A stretch of 64,000 nucleotides of DNA from Prochlorococcaceae cyanobacterium jk18x22bins.40 (GTDB taxonomy: Bacteria > Cyanobacteriota > Cyanobacteriia > PCC-6307 > Cyanobiaceae). The notes beneath the pieces were generated by a model. That model had not been told where the DNA came from, did no database searches, and saw only the letters and a program-made list of their open reading frames with translations. The stretch is from NCBI GenBank assembly GCA_022826155.1, contig JAJDVL010000023.1, forward strand, positions 1 through 64,000, given 5' to 3'. Shown here piece after piece: positions 18,398 to 27,919 of the stretch (within the stretch, counting starts at the first letter, position 1; each line of letters starts with the position of its first letter). The translations under genes and the position numbers were made by a program.

Positions 18398-19033
18398 ATG
18401 GCGTCCGAATCCTTCTCCCCCACTGACAGGCCGGAATCCGTCCAGCCCCCGCAGCGCTCAAGTCACGAGAAGGCAGCCCGTTGGTACGGGGTGCAGGTGG
18501 CCTCCAGTTGCGAGAAAAACGTCAAGGCCACCCTTGAACAGCGGGCCATCACCTTGGGGGTGGGCAATCGCATCCTGGAAATCGCGATTCCCCAAACACC
18601 CGCCATCAAGGTGAAAAAAGACGGCAACCGCCAGGTCATCGAGGAGAAGGTCTTCCCCGGTTACGTGCTGGTGCGCATGGTGCTGGATGATGAAACCCAG
18701 TCTGCGGTGCGCACCACACCCAACGTCATCAATTTTGTTGGCGCCGAGGAGCGGCGGGCCACCGGAAGAGGTCGTGGTCACGTGAAGCCCATGCCCCTCA
18801 CCCAAAAGGAGGTGAACCGCATCTTCCGCCGCACCCAGGAGCGGAAGCCCACCGTGAAAGTCCACCTCACCGAGGGGGATCAAATCCGGGTGATTGACGG
18901 ACCGTTCAAGGACTTCGAGGGGGAGGTGATCGAGGTGTCCGGAGAGCGCAACAGGCTCAAGGCCCTGCTCTCCATCTTTGGCCGCGATACCCCTGTGGAG
19001 TTGGAATTCTCCCAGGTGGCCAAGCAGGAGTGA
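18398..19033 (+). CDS. nusG: Transcription termination/antitermination factor NusG
   Basis: 211 residues. The NGN domain ([51 protein letters not shown]) is followed by a linker and a KOW domain ([19 protein letters not shown], residues about 155-200). NusG binds RNA polymerase and couples it to Rho or to ribosomes. It is followed 53 bases later by rplK. Confidence 0.95.
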   Translation: MASESFSPTDRPESVQPPQRSSHEKAARWYGVQVASSCEKNVKATLEQRAITLGVGNRILEIAIPQTPAIKVKKDGNRQVIEEKVFPGYVLVRMVLDDETQSAVRTTPNVINFVGAEERRATGRGRGHVKPMPLTQKEVNRIFRRTQERKPTVKVHLTEGDQIRVIDGPFKDFEGEVIEVSGERNRLKALLSIFGRDTPVELEFSQVAKQE

Positions 19034-19086
19034 GCCGTTCCGGCTTTAGGGTATTCCGCTTTCCTCTCTACTCATTGTTCCATGTT

Positions 19087-19512
19087 ATGGCAAAGAAAGT
19101 CACGGCGCTGATCAAGCTGGCTCTCAACGCGGGCAAAGCCAACCCGGCGCCTCCCGTAGGTCCGGCACTCGGTCAGCACGGGGTGAACATCATGGCGTTC
19201 TGCAAGGAGTACAACGCCAAAACCCAGGACAAGACCGGGATGGTCATCCCCGTGGAGATTTCCGTCTACGAGGACCGGAGCTTCTCCCTGGTGCTCAAAA
19301 CCCCACCGGCATCCGTGCTCATCAGCAAGGCGGCCAACATTGACAAGGGCTCCGGCCATTCCTCCAAGGGCCAGGCCGGCAGCATCACCACGGCCCAACT
19401 GGAGGAGATCGCCAAGACCAAGCTGCCCGACCTCAACTGCCACACCGTGGAGTCCGCCATGCGGATCATTGCCGGCACAGCCCGCAACATGGGTGTGGCC
19501 GTGCAGGACTGA
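19087..19512 (+). CDS. rplK: 50S ribosomal protein L11
   Basis: 141 residues from the ATG at 19087 ([18 protein letters not shown]). The proline-rich loop [18 protein letters not shown] and the C-terminal rRNA-binding domain ([26 protein letters not shown]) are typical. L11 forms part of the GTPase-associated centre. No prmA methyltransferase gene for L11 is seen in this window. Confidence 0.97.
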   Translation: MAKKVTALIKLALNAGKANPAPPVGPALGQHGVNIMAFCKEYNAKTQDKTGMVIPVEISVYEDRSFSLVLKTPPASVLISKAANIDKGSGHSSKGQAGSITTAQLEEIAKTKLPDLNCHTVESAMRIIAGTARNMGVAVQD

Positions 19513-19601
19513 CGCCAGCCGGCTTGCCCCTAGAATCACTCCTTCACCCCTGTGGGGAGAACTGACGTAGCGCAGTTCGTTTGCACCCCAACCCGAGACC
19601 C

Positions 19602-20315
19602 ATGCCAAAACCATCCAAACGTCTTGTCACCGCCAGCGCCAAGGTGGAACAGCAGGCCTATGAACCCCGTGCCGCCTTGGCCCTGGTGAAGGAGAACGCC
19701 ACGGCCAAGTTCGACGAAACCATGGAAGCCCATGCTCGCCTGGGCATCAACCCCAAATACGCCGACCAGCAGTTGCGCACCACGGTGATCCTTCCCAAGG
19801 GCACGGGCCAAAAGGTGCGGGTGGCCGTGATCACCCGGGGCGAACAACTGGCTGTGGCCAAGGCTGCCGGCGCCGACCTGGTGGGGGAAGAGGACCTGAT
19901 CAACGCCATTGCCGGCGGGACCATGGACTTTGATCTGCTGCTGGCAACGCCGGACATGATGCCCAAGGTGGCTCGACTGGGCAGGGTTCTGGGTCCCCGG
20001 GGATTGATGCCCAACCCCAAAACCGGGACCGTCACCAGCAACTTGCAGGCCTCCGTCAAGGAGTTCCAGGCGGGCAAGCTGGAGATGCGCGCCGACAAGA
20101 CGGGTATTGTGCATGTGCGTTTTGGCAAGGCCAGCTTTTCCCCCGAGCATCTGCTGGTGAACTTGAAAGCCGTGCAGGACACCGTGGACCGCAACAAGCC
20201 CAGTGGAGCCAAGGGCCGCTACTGGAAAAGCCTTTACGTCAGCTCCAGCATGGGACCGTCCGTGGAAGTTGACGTACCGGCACTCCAGGATCTTGTGGTG
20301 GAGGACGCAGGCTGA
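19602..20315 (+). CDS. rplA: 50S ribosomal protein L1
   Basis: 237 residues from the ATG at 19602. Seen are the motif [14 protein letters not shown], the L1 signature [24 protein letters not shown] and [14 protein letters not shown]. It binds 23S rRNA at the L1 stalk and in many bacteria represses its own operon. Co-transcription with rplK upstream is likely (89-base gap). Confidence 0.97.
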   Translation: MPKPSKRLVTASAKVEQQAYEPRAALALVKENATAKFDETMEAHARLGINPKYADQQLRTTVILPKGTGQKVRVAVITRGEQLAVAKAAGADLVGEEDLINAIAGGTMDFDLLLATPDMMPKVARLGRVLGPRGLMPNPKTGTVTSNLQASVKEFQAGKLEMRADKTGIVHVRFGKASFSPEHLLVNLKAVQDTVDRNKPSGAKGRYWKSLYVSSSMGPSVEVDVPALQDLVVEDAG

Positions 20316-20319
20316 GACG

Positions 20320-20575
20320 CCGGGGCAGGGTCCTGTGTAGACTATTGCCCTCTGGTGAACGCCAGAGTCAGGGCACCCACCCTGAGTAGCGTCTGAGCCG
20401 CCACAGGCGACTCCGGTGCAAACCGAAGACAGCAGGCGCCATCCGCCATGGATGAGGTAATTCCTGCCCAGGTCTGCGCAACTGTAGAGCCGGTGCCCCC
20501 AAGGGTGCTCAGGCGCCATCAGATTTCGTTGACCTTGTGTTCGGGGCGGGTGCCTGCTGTTGTCCCGCCATTCCC
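20320..20575 (+). ncRNA. Probable ribosomal protein L10 leader of rplJ-rplL
   Basis: The 265 bases between rplA and rplJ contain no gene but several stems. One is CTCTGG/CCAGAG at 20350-20355 and 20362-20367, enclosed by GCCC/GGGC at 20347-20350 and 20371-20374. The position just before rplJ and the size fit the L10 leader class, where the L10-L12 complex binds the mRNA and represses translation. I have not matched it to the covariance model, so the boundaries are approximate. Confidence 0.6.
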
Positions 20576-20580
20576 GAATC

Positions 20581-21126
20581 ATGGGTCGCACACTAGAGAG
20601 CAAGCAACAGGTGGTTGCCCGGCTCCGCCAGCTTCTGGATGAAGCCGACCTGGCTCTGGTGCTGGATTACAAAGGCCTCTCCGTCAAGGAGATGGGCGAC
20701 CTCCGCTCCCGATTACGGGAGCACTCCAGCACCTGCAAGGTGGCCAAGAACAGCTTGATGCGCCAGGCCATTGGCACGGATTCTGCCTGGACAGGCCTGG
20801 ATCCTCTGCTCACGGGCGCCAACGCCTTCGTTCTCGTGAAGGACGACGTGGGCGGCGCCATCAAAGCCGTGCAAGCTTTCCAACAGGAGATCAAGAAGTC
20901 GGACATCAAGGGTGGCCTGTTAGAGGGCCGTCTCTTGTCTGAGGAAGATCTTAAGGCGATTGGCAAGCTCCCCTCCCGGGAGGTGCTCATTGCCCGGATT
21001 GCCGGCTCCCTCAATGGCGTTGCCACCAAGTTGGCCATGGCCGTCAAGGAGGTGCCCACCGGCCTTGCTCGCGCCCTGCAGCAGCATGCCGACAGTGGGG
21101 CATCCTCCCCTCCACCGGCGGGCTGA
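20581..21126 (+). CDS. rplJ: 50S ribosomal protein L10
   Basis: 181 residues from the ATG at 20581 ([12 protein letters not shown]). Conserved features are the [18 protein letters not shown] helix-strand, [12 protein letters not shown] and the long C-terminal helix that carries L12 dimers. It follows the leader region and precedes rplL by 42 bases. Confidence 0.96.
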   Translation: MGRTLESKQQVVARLRQLLDEADLALVLDYKGLSVKEMGDLRSRLREHSSTCKVAKNSLMRQAIGTDSAWTGLDPLLTGANAFVLVKDDVGGAIKAVQAFQQEIKKSDIKGGLLEGRLLSEEDLKAIGKLPSREVLIARIAGSLNGVATKLAMAVKEVPTGLARALQQHADSGASSPPPAG

Positions 21127-21168
21127 GATCCGCACGTCCCCTTACCCCCTTGTCCCTGAATTTCAACC

Positions 21169-21564
21169 ATGTCTACCAAAACCGACCAGATCCTCGAATC
21201 GCTCAAGTCGTTGTCCTTGCTGGAAGCCGCTGAGTTGGTCAAGCAGATTGAGGAGGCCTTTGGTGTGTCTGCCGCTGCATCGGCGGGTGTGGTGATGGCC
21301 GCCCCTGGTGCCGCCGCCCCTGGCGCCGAGGCCGAACCCGCTGAGGAGCAAACGGAATTTGCCGTCCACCTGGAGGGCTTTGAAGCCACCGCCAAGATCA
21401 AAGTGCTCAAGGCGGTGCGGGAGGCCACAGGCCTGGGTCTGGCGGAAGCCAAGGCTCTGGTGGAGAAAGCCCCCACCCTGGTCAAAGAAGGTCTGCCCAA
21501 GGAAGCTGCCGAAGACCTCCAGAAGAAGATCGAAGCCGTTGGCGGTCAGGTGGCTGTCAAGTAG
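21169..21564 (+). CDS. rplL: 50S ribosomal protein L7/L12
   Basis: 131 residues. An N-terminal dimerisation helix pair ([26 protein letters not shown]), an Ala/Gly/Pro-rich hinge, and the compact C-terminal domain with [23 protein letters not shown]. This is the flexible stalk protein that recruits translational GTPases. A hairpin follows 12 bases after the stop. Confidence 0.97.
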   Translation: MSTKTDQILESLKSLSLLEAAELVKQIEEAFGVSAAASAGVVMAAPGAAAPGAEAEPAEEQTEFAVHLEGFEATAKIKVLKAVREATGLGLAEAKALVEKAPTLVKEGLPKEAAEDLQKKIEAVGGQVAVK

Positions 21565-21578
21565 TTCCCAAAAGAAAA

Positions 21579-21606
21579 CCCCCCTGCGGTTAGCAGGGGG
21601 GCTTGA
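21579..21606 (+). terminator. Hairpin after rplL
   Basis: A 9-bp perfect stem, six C then TGC at 21579-21587 paired with GCA plus six G at 21593-21601, with a five-base loop directly downstream of rplL. The downstream side has only a weak T tract (CTTG), so it may be a pause or processing site, but its position fits the end of the ribosomal operon. Confidence 0.6.
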
Positions 21607-21710
21607 GGTGAGTCAGGCTTGAGGAGTCTGTCCTTCGTTTCGACCCTTAGCCTGAGCACACTCCTCACACGGTTAATAAGTGTACACGGATTTGATGTTG
21701 TTGTCCAGCC

Positions 21711-22454
21711 ATGACCAAGCCCCGTTTGATCACTTCTGCTTGTGACGGGGCCTGCAGCGGCAATCCCGGTCCTGGGGGCTGGGCCTATCTGCTGCGCTTC
21801 GACGACGGTCGCGTGGAGGAGAGGGGCGGCTTCTGCGAGAACACCACCAACAACCGCATGGAGATGCAGGCCGCCCTGGCCCTGCTGCAACGCATCGCCC
21901 AGGAGCCACGCCAGCCTGGGTTCACCATCCGCACCGACAGCAAATACCTGATTCAGGGCTTCAACCAGTGGCTCAAGGGCTGGAGACAGAGGGGCTGGAA
22001 GAAGGCCGATGGGAAACCGGTCCTTAACCGTGATCTCTGGGAGGAACTGGACCGGGCGCGCCTGCCGGGGGTGGCGTTGACCCACGTCAAGGGCCACAGC
22101 GGTGATGCGGATAACGAGCGGGTGGATGCCATCGCCGTTGCCTTCAGGGACGGGAAGCAGCCTGCGCTGCACTCGGGGTCCCAGCGGTCCACGTCCCGTC
22201 AGGCTGATGCTGGCGGGCCCATGGATCTTGCGCCGGCCCCATCGCCGTTGCAGCGGTTGCTGAGCCGGCTGGAGATGGCAGACCGTTTGGCGGCGGGAGG
22301 TTATGGACTCACCATGGCGGAGCTGGCCCAGTTGGTGGAGATGCCCCACGTGGAGCTGAGCCAACGGCGGCAGCCCTGGGCCTGGCGGGACTGGCAGGTG
22401 CTCCCCTGCTCTGACGGGCGCTGGCGGCTGCAACGCCAACCACTGGACATGTAA
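21711..22454 (+). CDS. rnhA: Ribonuclease HI with C-terminal extension
   Basis: 247 residues. The RNase H fold occupies about 1-150: [20 protein letters not shown] (first catalytic Asp), [10 protein letters not shown] (Glu), RTDSKYLI (Asp), [18 protein letters not shown] (His and Asp). It cuts the RNA strand of RNA-DNA hybrids. About 90 extra residues follow, including a predicted helix-turn pattern ([20 protein letters not shown]) that could be a small DNA-binding or substrate-positioning domain. pyrD starts 16 bases downstream. Confidence 0.92.
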   Translation: MTKPRLITSACDGACSGNPGPGGWAYLLRFDDGRVEERGGFCENTTNNRMEMQAALALLQRIAQEPRQPGFTIRTDSKYLIQGFNQWLKGWRQRGWKKADGKPVLNRDLWEELDRARLPGVALTHVKGHSGDADNERVDAIAVAFRDGKQPALHSGSQRSTSRQADAGGPMDLAPAPSPLQRLLSRLEMADRLAAGGYGLTMAELAQLVEMPHVELSQRRQPWAWRDWQVLPCSDGRWRLQRQPLDM

Positions 22455-22470
22455 GTCGCTAAGACCCCCC

Positions 22471-23643
22471 ATGGCTGCGGACGATCCCTACCAGCGGCTC
22501 ATCGGACCCATGTTGGCCAGGGACGATGGGCCGGATCCCGAGCTCATGAGTCAACTGAGCCTGCGGGCCCTGGCCTGGGCAGCGCGGGGACGGCGGTGGC
22601 CCCCATGGCGGGGAATGCTGGCCAGCACCGCAGCCGTGCTGCAACGGCGGGATCCGCGGCTGCAACAGCACTGTCTGGGACTCACCTTCCCCAATCCCCT
22701 GGGACTGGCGGCAGGGTTTGACAAGAACGGCGTGGCAGCCGCCATCTGGCACTGCTTCGGTTTTGGATTTGCCGAACTGGGCACCATGACGGCCCTGTCC
22801 CAACGGGGCAATCCGCGCCCGCGCCTCTTCCGGCTTGCGGCGGAGCAGGCCGCCCTCAACCGCATGGGGTTCAACAACCACGGTTCGCTGCGGGCCGCCA
22901 CTGTGCTGACGGAGCAGCAGTTGCCGCCGCCGGGCCAGCGGCCGGCCCTGTTGGGTCTCAACATCGGCAAGTCCCGGGCAACACCCATGGCGGCGGCAGT
23001 GGAGGACTACGCCGTCAGCTACAGCCGCCTGGCGCCCCTTGCCGACTATGTGGTGATCAACGTGTCTTCCCCCAACACCCCCGGCCTGCAGGAGTTGCAA
23101 AGCGTGGAGGCCTTGAGCCGGTTGATCGGCCGCCTCCAGGCCACGCGGCTGCCCAGGCCACGCCCCCCCTTACTGGTGAAAATTGCCCCTGACTTGACGG
23201 ATGGCCAGTTGCTGGAGTTGGCGGAGCTGGCCCTGGACCTGCATCAGCAGGGTCGGTTGGCGGGGATAATCGCCAACAACACCAGCCTGGATCGCCATGG
23301 CCTGGAAGCGCGACGCCTGATCACGGGCCGTACCTTGGCGGAGGAAGCCGGTGGCCTCAGCGGAGTGCCGATTCGGGTCCGTTCCCTGGCGGTGCTACGC
23401 CGGCTTTGGAACCGTCTTCAGGGCCGTGTACCCCTGATCGGGGTGGGGGGCATCGACTCTCCTCAAACCGCATGGGAGCGGCTGGCCGCTGGAGCCAGCC
23501 TGCTGCAGCTCTATACCGGCTGGATCTACCAGGGTCCCCAGTTGGTGCCAGCGGTGCTGGAGGGGTTGCTCAAGCAGTTGGAGGGCCACGGCCTCAACTC
23601 TGTGGCAGACGGTGTGGGAACAGAGCTGCCCTGGTTGCCGTAA
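22471..23643 (+). CDS. pyrD: Dihydroorotate dehydrogenase (quinone), class 2
   Basis: 390 residues, the length of membrane-associated class 2 enzymes that pass electrons to quinone. Motifs include [41 protein letters not shown], the catalytic-serine region [28 protein letters not shown] and the FMN phosphate site IGVGGIDS. It carries out the fourth step of pyrimidine synthesis. It is followed by the pilMNO genes on the same strand. Confidence 0.95.
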   Translation: MAADDPYQRLIGPMLARDDGPDPELMSQLSLRALAWAARGRRWPPWRGMLASTAAVLQRRDPRLQQHCLGLTFPNPLGLAAGFDKNGVAAAIWHCFGFGFAELGTMTALSQRGNPRPRLFRLAAEQAALNRMGFNNHGSLRAATVLTEQQLPPPGQRPALLGLNIGKSRATPMAAAVEDYAVSYSRLAPLADYVVINVSSPNTPGLQELQSVEALSRLIGRLQATRLPRPRPPLLVKIAPDLTDGQLLELAELALDLHQQGRLAGIIANNTSLDRHGLEARRLITGRTLAEEAGGLSGVPIRVRSLAVLRRLWNRLQGRVPLIGVGGIDSPQTAWERLAAGASLLQLYTGWIYQGPQLVPAVLEGLLKQLEGHGLNSVADGVGTELPWLP

Positions 23644-23679
23644 CGGGGGAACCCTTGTGGGGAACCCGGTCTCGTAACC

Positions 23680-24729
23680 ATGGTTTTGGACCACTTTGCC
23701 GACAGGTTTCAGCGGGCTCGCCGCTGGTTGACGGCCACCACCGTGGCCATGGAGGCCAGTGACCAGGGGGTGATTGCGCTGCGCATGGTCCCTTCGGGGA
23801 AGGACGCTCCCCAGATCACGGACTGTGCCGTGGCTGCCCTGCCGGAGGGGTTTATCACGGCAGGGGTTCCCCAGGAGCCCGAGGCCCTGGGCCACTTCAT
23901 CCGTGATCTGTTGGACGAAGGAGACGTTCCGGTGCGGGACGTGGCGTTGGATCTACCGCCCCCCTGCTGCCAGGCACGGCTCCTGCGGCTGCCGGAGACC
24001 ATCCCGGCCGCGGCGTTGCCCCGGTTGGCGCGCAAGCTGGGTACGGACGAGGGATTTCCCATGGCCTTGCGCCAAGCGCAAATTGCCACGCTGCCCTTCT
24101 CCCCGCAGGCTGCCACAGAGTTACAACCTGTGCTGCTGATTGGCTGTGAGCGCTCCACGGTGGCGGCCTGGATCCGGACCATGGCGGCGGCCGGACTGAC
24201 TCTGCGGCGGCTGGGCTGGGCCCAGACCACACTGCTGCAAGCCTTGCAGGGGCTACAACCCCTGTTTGGCAATCTGGAACTGGTGGGTCTGCTGGATCTT
24301 CAGCCCGAGACCGGTTGGCTCACCCTGGTGCTGGATGGCGTGCCCTACGCCATGACCTCCCTCCCCGGCCTGCCGGATCCCGATTTTCATCAACGCCTCC
24401 AGCAGCAACTGGAAGGAGAGGAACCAGGTCCGGACGGGGACCTGCTCCCCCTCGATCTGCAAGCGTCCCAGGCCTTGGTGTGGGCCTTGATCGACGCGGT
24501 GGAGACGGTGCAACAGCACCATGGCCACGTCCACATGGCGCAGCTCTACCTGGCTGGGCCTGGCAGCGCCTACCCCCGCATTGCCCGGCAGATTGCGGAG
24601 CAGTCGGGTTGGCCCACAGCCCTGCTGGATCCCATGGCGCTGCTGAACGTCCACCACCCTCTCCCCCCGGAGGCCGTGGTGGGCTCCGCCATGGCCCGGT
24701 TGGTGACCACCGCCATGGAGGACGTCTAA
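23680..24729 (+). CDS. pilM: PilM-like type IV pilus assembly ATPase-fold protein
   Basis: 349 residues with an actin-like (FtsA/PilM) layout: ETIPAAALPRLARKLG, LLIGCERSTVAAWIRTMAAAGL, LGWAQTTLLQAL, then LLDLQPETGWLTLVLDG and LYLAGPGSAYPRIARQIAEQSG near the C-terminus. Sequence conservation to classic PilM is weak. The assignment leans on position, because a PilN-like and a PilO-like gene follow with 3-base and overlapping junctions. PilM is the cytoplasmic member of the PilMNO alignment complex. Confidence 0.7.
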   Translation: MVLDHFADRFQRARRWLTATTVAMEASDQGVIALRMVPSGKDAPQITDCAVAALPEGFITAGVPQEPEALGHFIRDLLDEGDVPVRDVALDLPPPCCQARLLRLPETIPAAALPRLARKLGTDEGFPMALRQAQIATLPFSPQAATELQPVLLIGCERSTVAAWIRTMAAAGLTLRRLGWAQTTLLQALQGLQPLFGNLELVGLLDLQPETGWLTLVLDGVPYAMTSLPGLPDPDFHQRLQQQLEGEEPGPDGDLLPLDLQASQALVWALIDAVETVQQHHGHVHMAQLYLAGPGSAYPRIARQIAEQSGWPTALLDPMALLNVHHPLPPEAVVGSAMARLVTTAMEDV

Positions 24730-24732
24730 GCC

Positions 24733-25458
24733 ATGGCCAAGGCATCAGCAACCCGCTGGCCTGCAGTGGACCTGCTGGCGGAACAGCGTCAGGCATTGGG
24801 GCTCAACCCGCCCCGACGGGTGGCCGCCTCGCTGGTGTTGTGGCGGGGCGCAGCAGCCGGGCTGGCCCTGGTGGCGGTGGTGGCGGCGCTGGGGGTGGCG
24901 GCCACCCGGGAGCGGCTGGCCTGGAACCGGCGGGTGGAAGCCCTGGAACCGGAGGCACGCAAGTATGAGCAGTTGCAGGGTCAGTTGCAGCAGAGCCACC
25001 ATCACCTGGCCCGGTTGCGGCAGAGCAACGGGGCGCTGGTGCAGGCCCTGACCACCCAGCGCCCCCACTCCCTCCTGTTGATGGAGTTGACGGCTCGAAC
25101 CCCTCCGGGTGTCCAGTTGCTGGAACTCAACGGCGCGCCGGACGGCATCACCCTCAAGGGGCAAGCGGAGAACTGGCCTCTGGTGAACCTGTTGCAACTG
25201 CAATTACAGGCATCGCCCCTGTTTGAGGAGGGCGCCGGGGTGCAGGTGAAGGGGCTCCGCCCAACAGCGGCCCCAGGGACGCCCAATCGGGTGAATTTCC
25301 AACTCACGGCCCGCTTCCAACCACAACCCTTTCATCAACAGCGGCCTCGGCTTCAGCAGCGGGGGTCCCGTGGCCTGACGCAGCGACTCCAGCTTTTGGA
25401 GACCCATGGGCTGTTACTCCCCGTGCAATCTCACGCCACCGATGACCAACTTCAGTAA
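24733..25458 (+). CDS. pilN: PilN-like type IV pilus assembly protein
   Basis: 241 residues. A short cytoplasmic segment containing the PilM-binding-like motif VDLLAEQRQALGLNPPRR (INLLP-type) is followed by one transmembrane helix (AAAGLALVAVVAALGVAA, about 36-54), a coiled coil, and a periplasmic ferredoxin-like fold (LLLMELTARTPPGVQLLEL). The order matches PilN. The 3' end overlaps the start of the PilO-like gene by 17 bases. Confidence 0.75.
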   Translation: MAKASATRWPAVDLLAEQRQALGLNPPRRVAASLVLWRGAAAGLALVAVVAALGVAATRERLAWNRRVEALEPEARKYEQLQGQLQQSHHHLARLRQSNGALVQALTTQRPHSLLLMELTARTPPGVQLLELNGAPDGITLKGQAENWPLVNLLQLQLQASPLFEEGAGVQVKGLRPTAAPGTPNRVNFQLTARFQPQPFHQQRPRLQQRGSRGLTQRLQLLETHGLLLPVQSHATDDQLQ

Positions 25459-26155
25459 CCCCTCGCCCCCAAAGCGACAGTTGACCCAGGAGCTGAGCCA
25501 GGAACAGGTGCTTCTGGCCTTCCCCTTGGCAGTGGCAGCGCTGGCGGCCGTGGGGCTGCTCCTGGCGTGGGTGTTGCCCCAGTGGCAGCAGCGCCACGCT
25601 CTCATCCAGCGTCGGGATGTCGTTCTGCAACAACACCAGCAGTTGGACCAGCAACGCCACGCCCTTGCCGAGGCACGGCAGCAAGTACAGCAGGAGGTGA
25701 ATCGTCAGGCCCAGATTCTGGCGCTCATCGCCCCGACCCGGCAACTGGACACCATGCTCACCGCCTTGGCTGAGGCCGCCCAGGCCCGGCAGGTGCAGCT
25801 TGTGCGCTACGAACCCCGCCAGAGCGTTGGGGGCGCCCCGTCCATCCCTGCCGCCGCCAACGAGGAGGACACACCGGCCAACAGCGACGAAGAGCAGGAG
25901 CCCGCTGCATCCGCAGGAGATCCTCTGCTGGCCACAGGCCTGCGGAAACAGGAGATTTTGCTCACCTTTGAAGGGGGCTACGGCAACATCCTGGCGGTCC
26001 TGCAAAGCCTGGAGTCGTTGCAGCCCCTGGTGGTGGCCCATGACTTGAAACTGGAAGGACGTCCCCCTTCAGCGGATCAGACCCCATCAACCCAGATCGT
26101 GACCACCCGCATGAACCTGAGGCTGACCGTCTACACGCAGGCACAGGACACCTGA
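25442..26155 (+). CDS. pilO: PilO-like type IV pilus assembly protein
   Basis: 237 residues from the ATG at 25442, overlapping pilN. One transmembrane helix (AFPLAVAALAAVGLLLAWVLP, about 24-44), a long Gln-rich coiled coil (about 50-100) and a periplasmic domain with LTFEGGYGNILAVLQSLESLQPLVV follow, the usual PilO plan. The gene that normally follows, the pilQ secretin, is absent. The next gene is on the opposite strand 37 bases away. Confidence 0.75.
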   Translation: MTNFSNPSPPKRQLTQELSQEQVLLAFPLAVAALAAVGLLLAWVLPQWQQRHALIQRRDVVLQQHQQLDQQRHALAEARQQVQQEVNRQAQILALIAPTRQLDTMLTALAEAAQARQVQLVRYEPRQSVGGAPSIPAAANEEDTPANSDEEQEPAASAGDPLLATGLRKQEILLTFEGGYGNILAVLQSLESLQPLVVAHDLKLEGRPPSADQTPSTQIVTTRMNLRLTVYTQAQDT

Positions 26156-26192
26156 TGCCTGACAAGGAGGAAGGCCCCGCCAGCCGCAGGCG

Positions 26193-26759
26193 TTACCGAG
26201 GCTGGTGCTCACCCAGGGAACCTGTGGCCTGCTGCATCAAGGCCGCGGGGGTAAGCTGCTCGTAGCACTCGAACGGCTGGAGGATCCAGGGGCTGGCCGG
26301 CAACTCCATGGCCCAGAGATGGGGGCGCACGGCGCTGTGGCCTTTCAGCCAGAGCACGGCGGTGGTGAGGGAGTCCGGGTTGATGGACTTGTGCAGCCAT
26401 GCGGTTGCCGCAGCCAGGGTGGTGCCCGAATCGGCAAGGTCGTCCACCAGCAGCAGGTGGGACCCAAGACGGGGACAGGCGTGGGCCAAGCTCTGTCCCA
26501 CGCGCACACCGCTCTGCTCCCGACCGTTCGCGCCCCCATAGCTGCTGATCGCCATCACCACCAGGGGTCGGTTGAAGATTCGCGAGAGGGTATCCCCCAC
26601 CCGCAGCCCCCCTCGGGACAGGGCCACCACCTGGTCGAAGGGGCAGCCGTGGTCGTACACCAGCAAGGCCAGATGCTCAATCAATGCATGGTATTGGTCC
26701 CAACTCACCACCAACTCCCCGGCGGTGGGATCAACGAGGGGTTTCACGGCCTTGAGCAC
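26193..26759 (-). CDS. Purine-type phosphoribosyltransferase
   Basis: About 188 residues if translation begins at the GTG at 26757-26759. A second GTG at 26745-26747 and other starts are possible, and the frame is open to 26903 inside the uracil-DNA glycosylase gene, so the start is uncertain. The PRPP-binding motif is clear (LLLVDDLADSGTTLAAA) along with FDQVVALSRGGLRVGDTLSRIFN. The family resembles xanthine/hypoxanthine phosphoribosyltransferases used in purine salvage. The exact substrate cannot be read from the sequence. Confidence 0.75.
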   Translation of the reverse strand: MLKAVKPLVDPTAGELVVSWDQYHALIEHLALLVYDHGCPFDQVVALSRGGLRVGDTLSRIFNRPLVVMAISSYGGANGREQSGVRVGQSLAHACPRLGSHLLLVDDLADSGTTLAAATAWLHKSINPDSLTTAVLWLKGHSAVRPHLWAMELPASPWILQPFECYEQLTPAALMQQATGSLGEHQPR

Positions 26760-27429
26760 TTGACGCCAGCTTATCCAGGTAAGCGCGGACGGCTTTGAAA
26801 TCTTCCCAGGTGAGCCATTTGGGTTGCCCCTTTTGCCGCGATGCGTTGCGCAGAAGAAACGACGGATGGAAGACGGGCATATAGACCCTGCCGTCCCGTT
26901 CAATCCACTGTCCCCGCATCCTGGTGATGCCGGTTTTGATGCCCAGCACCCCCGTCATGGCGGTGGATCCCGCCAGCAGCACCATGGCCGGATTCACCAG
27001 TTGAATCTGCCGTTGAAGCCATGGGCGGCAATGGGCCATTTCTTCAGGCGTGGGTTTGCGGTTGCCGGGAGGGCGGCACTTGACCACGTTGCAGATGTAG
27101 ATGTCCTGCTCCTGGTCCAGTCCCACGCTGGCCAGGATTTGATCCAGCAACCGACCAGCTCGCCCCACAAAGGGGAGGCCCGTTTCGTCTTCATGCTGGC
27201 CGGGTCCCTCCCCGATGAGCATGAGCCGCGCCAGGGGATTGCCACGACTGATGACCACGTGGGTGCGGGTGGTGGCCAGGCCGCAACGCTGGCAGCCCAC
27301 ACACTCCCTGGCCAAGGCCTCCAGGCTGTCCTCCCGCTCCTCCTCCTGTATCTGCTGTATCTGGGTAGCCGCAGGAGGAGGGGCTGCGCCTGCAGAGAAA
27401 AGATCGAGTTGGCTGCGCTGGGTGCCCAT
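26731..27429 (-). CDS. Family 4 uracil-DNA glycosylase
   Basis: 232 residues. The iron-sulphur family 4 signature is visible: CVGCQRCGLATTR near residue 40, GEGPGQHEDETGLPFVGRAG (catalytic region), CRPPGNRKPTPEEMAHC for the second cysteine pair, and FHPSFLLRN as the C-terminal motif. It removes uracil from DNA at the start of base excision repair. Its 3' end overlaps the phosphoribosyltransferase gene by up to 29 bases, depending on that gene's start. Confidence 0.9.
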   Translation of the reverse strand: MGTQRSQLDLFSAGAAPPPAATQIQQIQEEEREDSLEALARECVGCQRCGLATTRTHVVISRGNPLARLMLIGEGPGQHEDETGLPFVGRAGRLLDQILASVGLDQEQDIYICNVVKCRPPGNRKPTPEEMAHCRPWLQRQIQLVNPAMVLLAGSTAMTGVLGIKTGITRMRGQWIERDGRVYMPVFHPSFLLRNASRQKGQPKWLTWEDFKAVRAYLDKLASSAQGRETPR

Positions 27430-27438
27430 GGGTGCAGT

Positions 27439-27846
27439 TTAGACTGAGCAGCCCGTAGGGTCTGCGGGGCCTTCCCACAACAGCACGCAGTTGCCCTCGG
27501 GATCCAGCAGCCATTGCTCCCGACCGAAGGACTCCTCACGGATGGGATCCAGCATCTGGCCCCCCAGGGCCATGGCCCGTTGGCGTATGCACTCCAAATC
27601 GGCGCAACGCAGACAGAGGGCCAAGCCACCGCTCTGCCGGGGTTGGGGATGCTGGCGTGAAGGGCGATACAACACCATGTCCATCCCCGTGGGCAGATGG
27701 ACGGTGACGGCCCCTGCCGGAGTAGCGGTGATGGATTCACCGCCGACAAGATCCGTGTAAAAGTCGGCCAGGCGCCGGGGATTCCGGCTGGCCAGCACCA
27801 AACAGCAGCGGGGCGCTACGCCATCGGGATGGGCCTGCTCAACCAT
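27439..27846 (-). CDS. VOC (glyoxalase/dioxygenase fold) family protein
   Basis: 135 residues with the paired beta-alpha-beta-beta-beta pattern of the VOC superfamily: RCCLVLASRNPRRLADFYTDLVG at the start and FGREQWLLDPEGNCVLLWEG at the end, the latter with the typical metal-ligand glutamate region. It could be a lyase, a dioxygenase or a drug-binding protein, and the sequence does not decide. It lies 9 bases upstream of the uracil-DNA glycosylase start and divergent from aspC. Confidence 0.75.
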   Translation of the reverse strand: MVEQAHPDGVAPRCCLVLASRNPRRLADFYTDLVGGESITATPAGAVTVHLPTGMDMVLYRPSRQHPQPRQSGGLALCLRCADLECIRQRAMALGGQMLDPIREESFGREQWLLDPEGNCVLLWEGPADPTGCSV

Positions 27847-27919
27847 GGGTGGTTCCGTGGCGGCGGGGAAGCTGGATTACACTCGCACAAGGTCTCACGA
27901 GACGTGGTCGCGAAAACGC

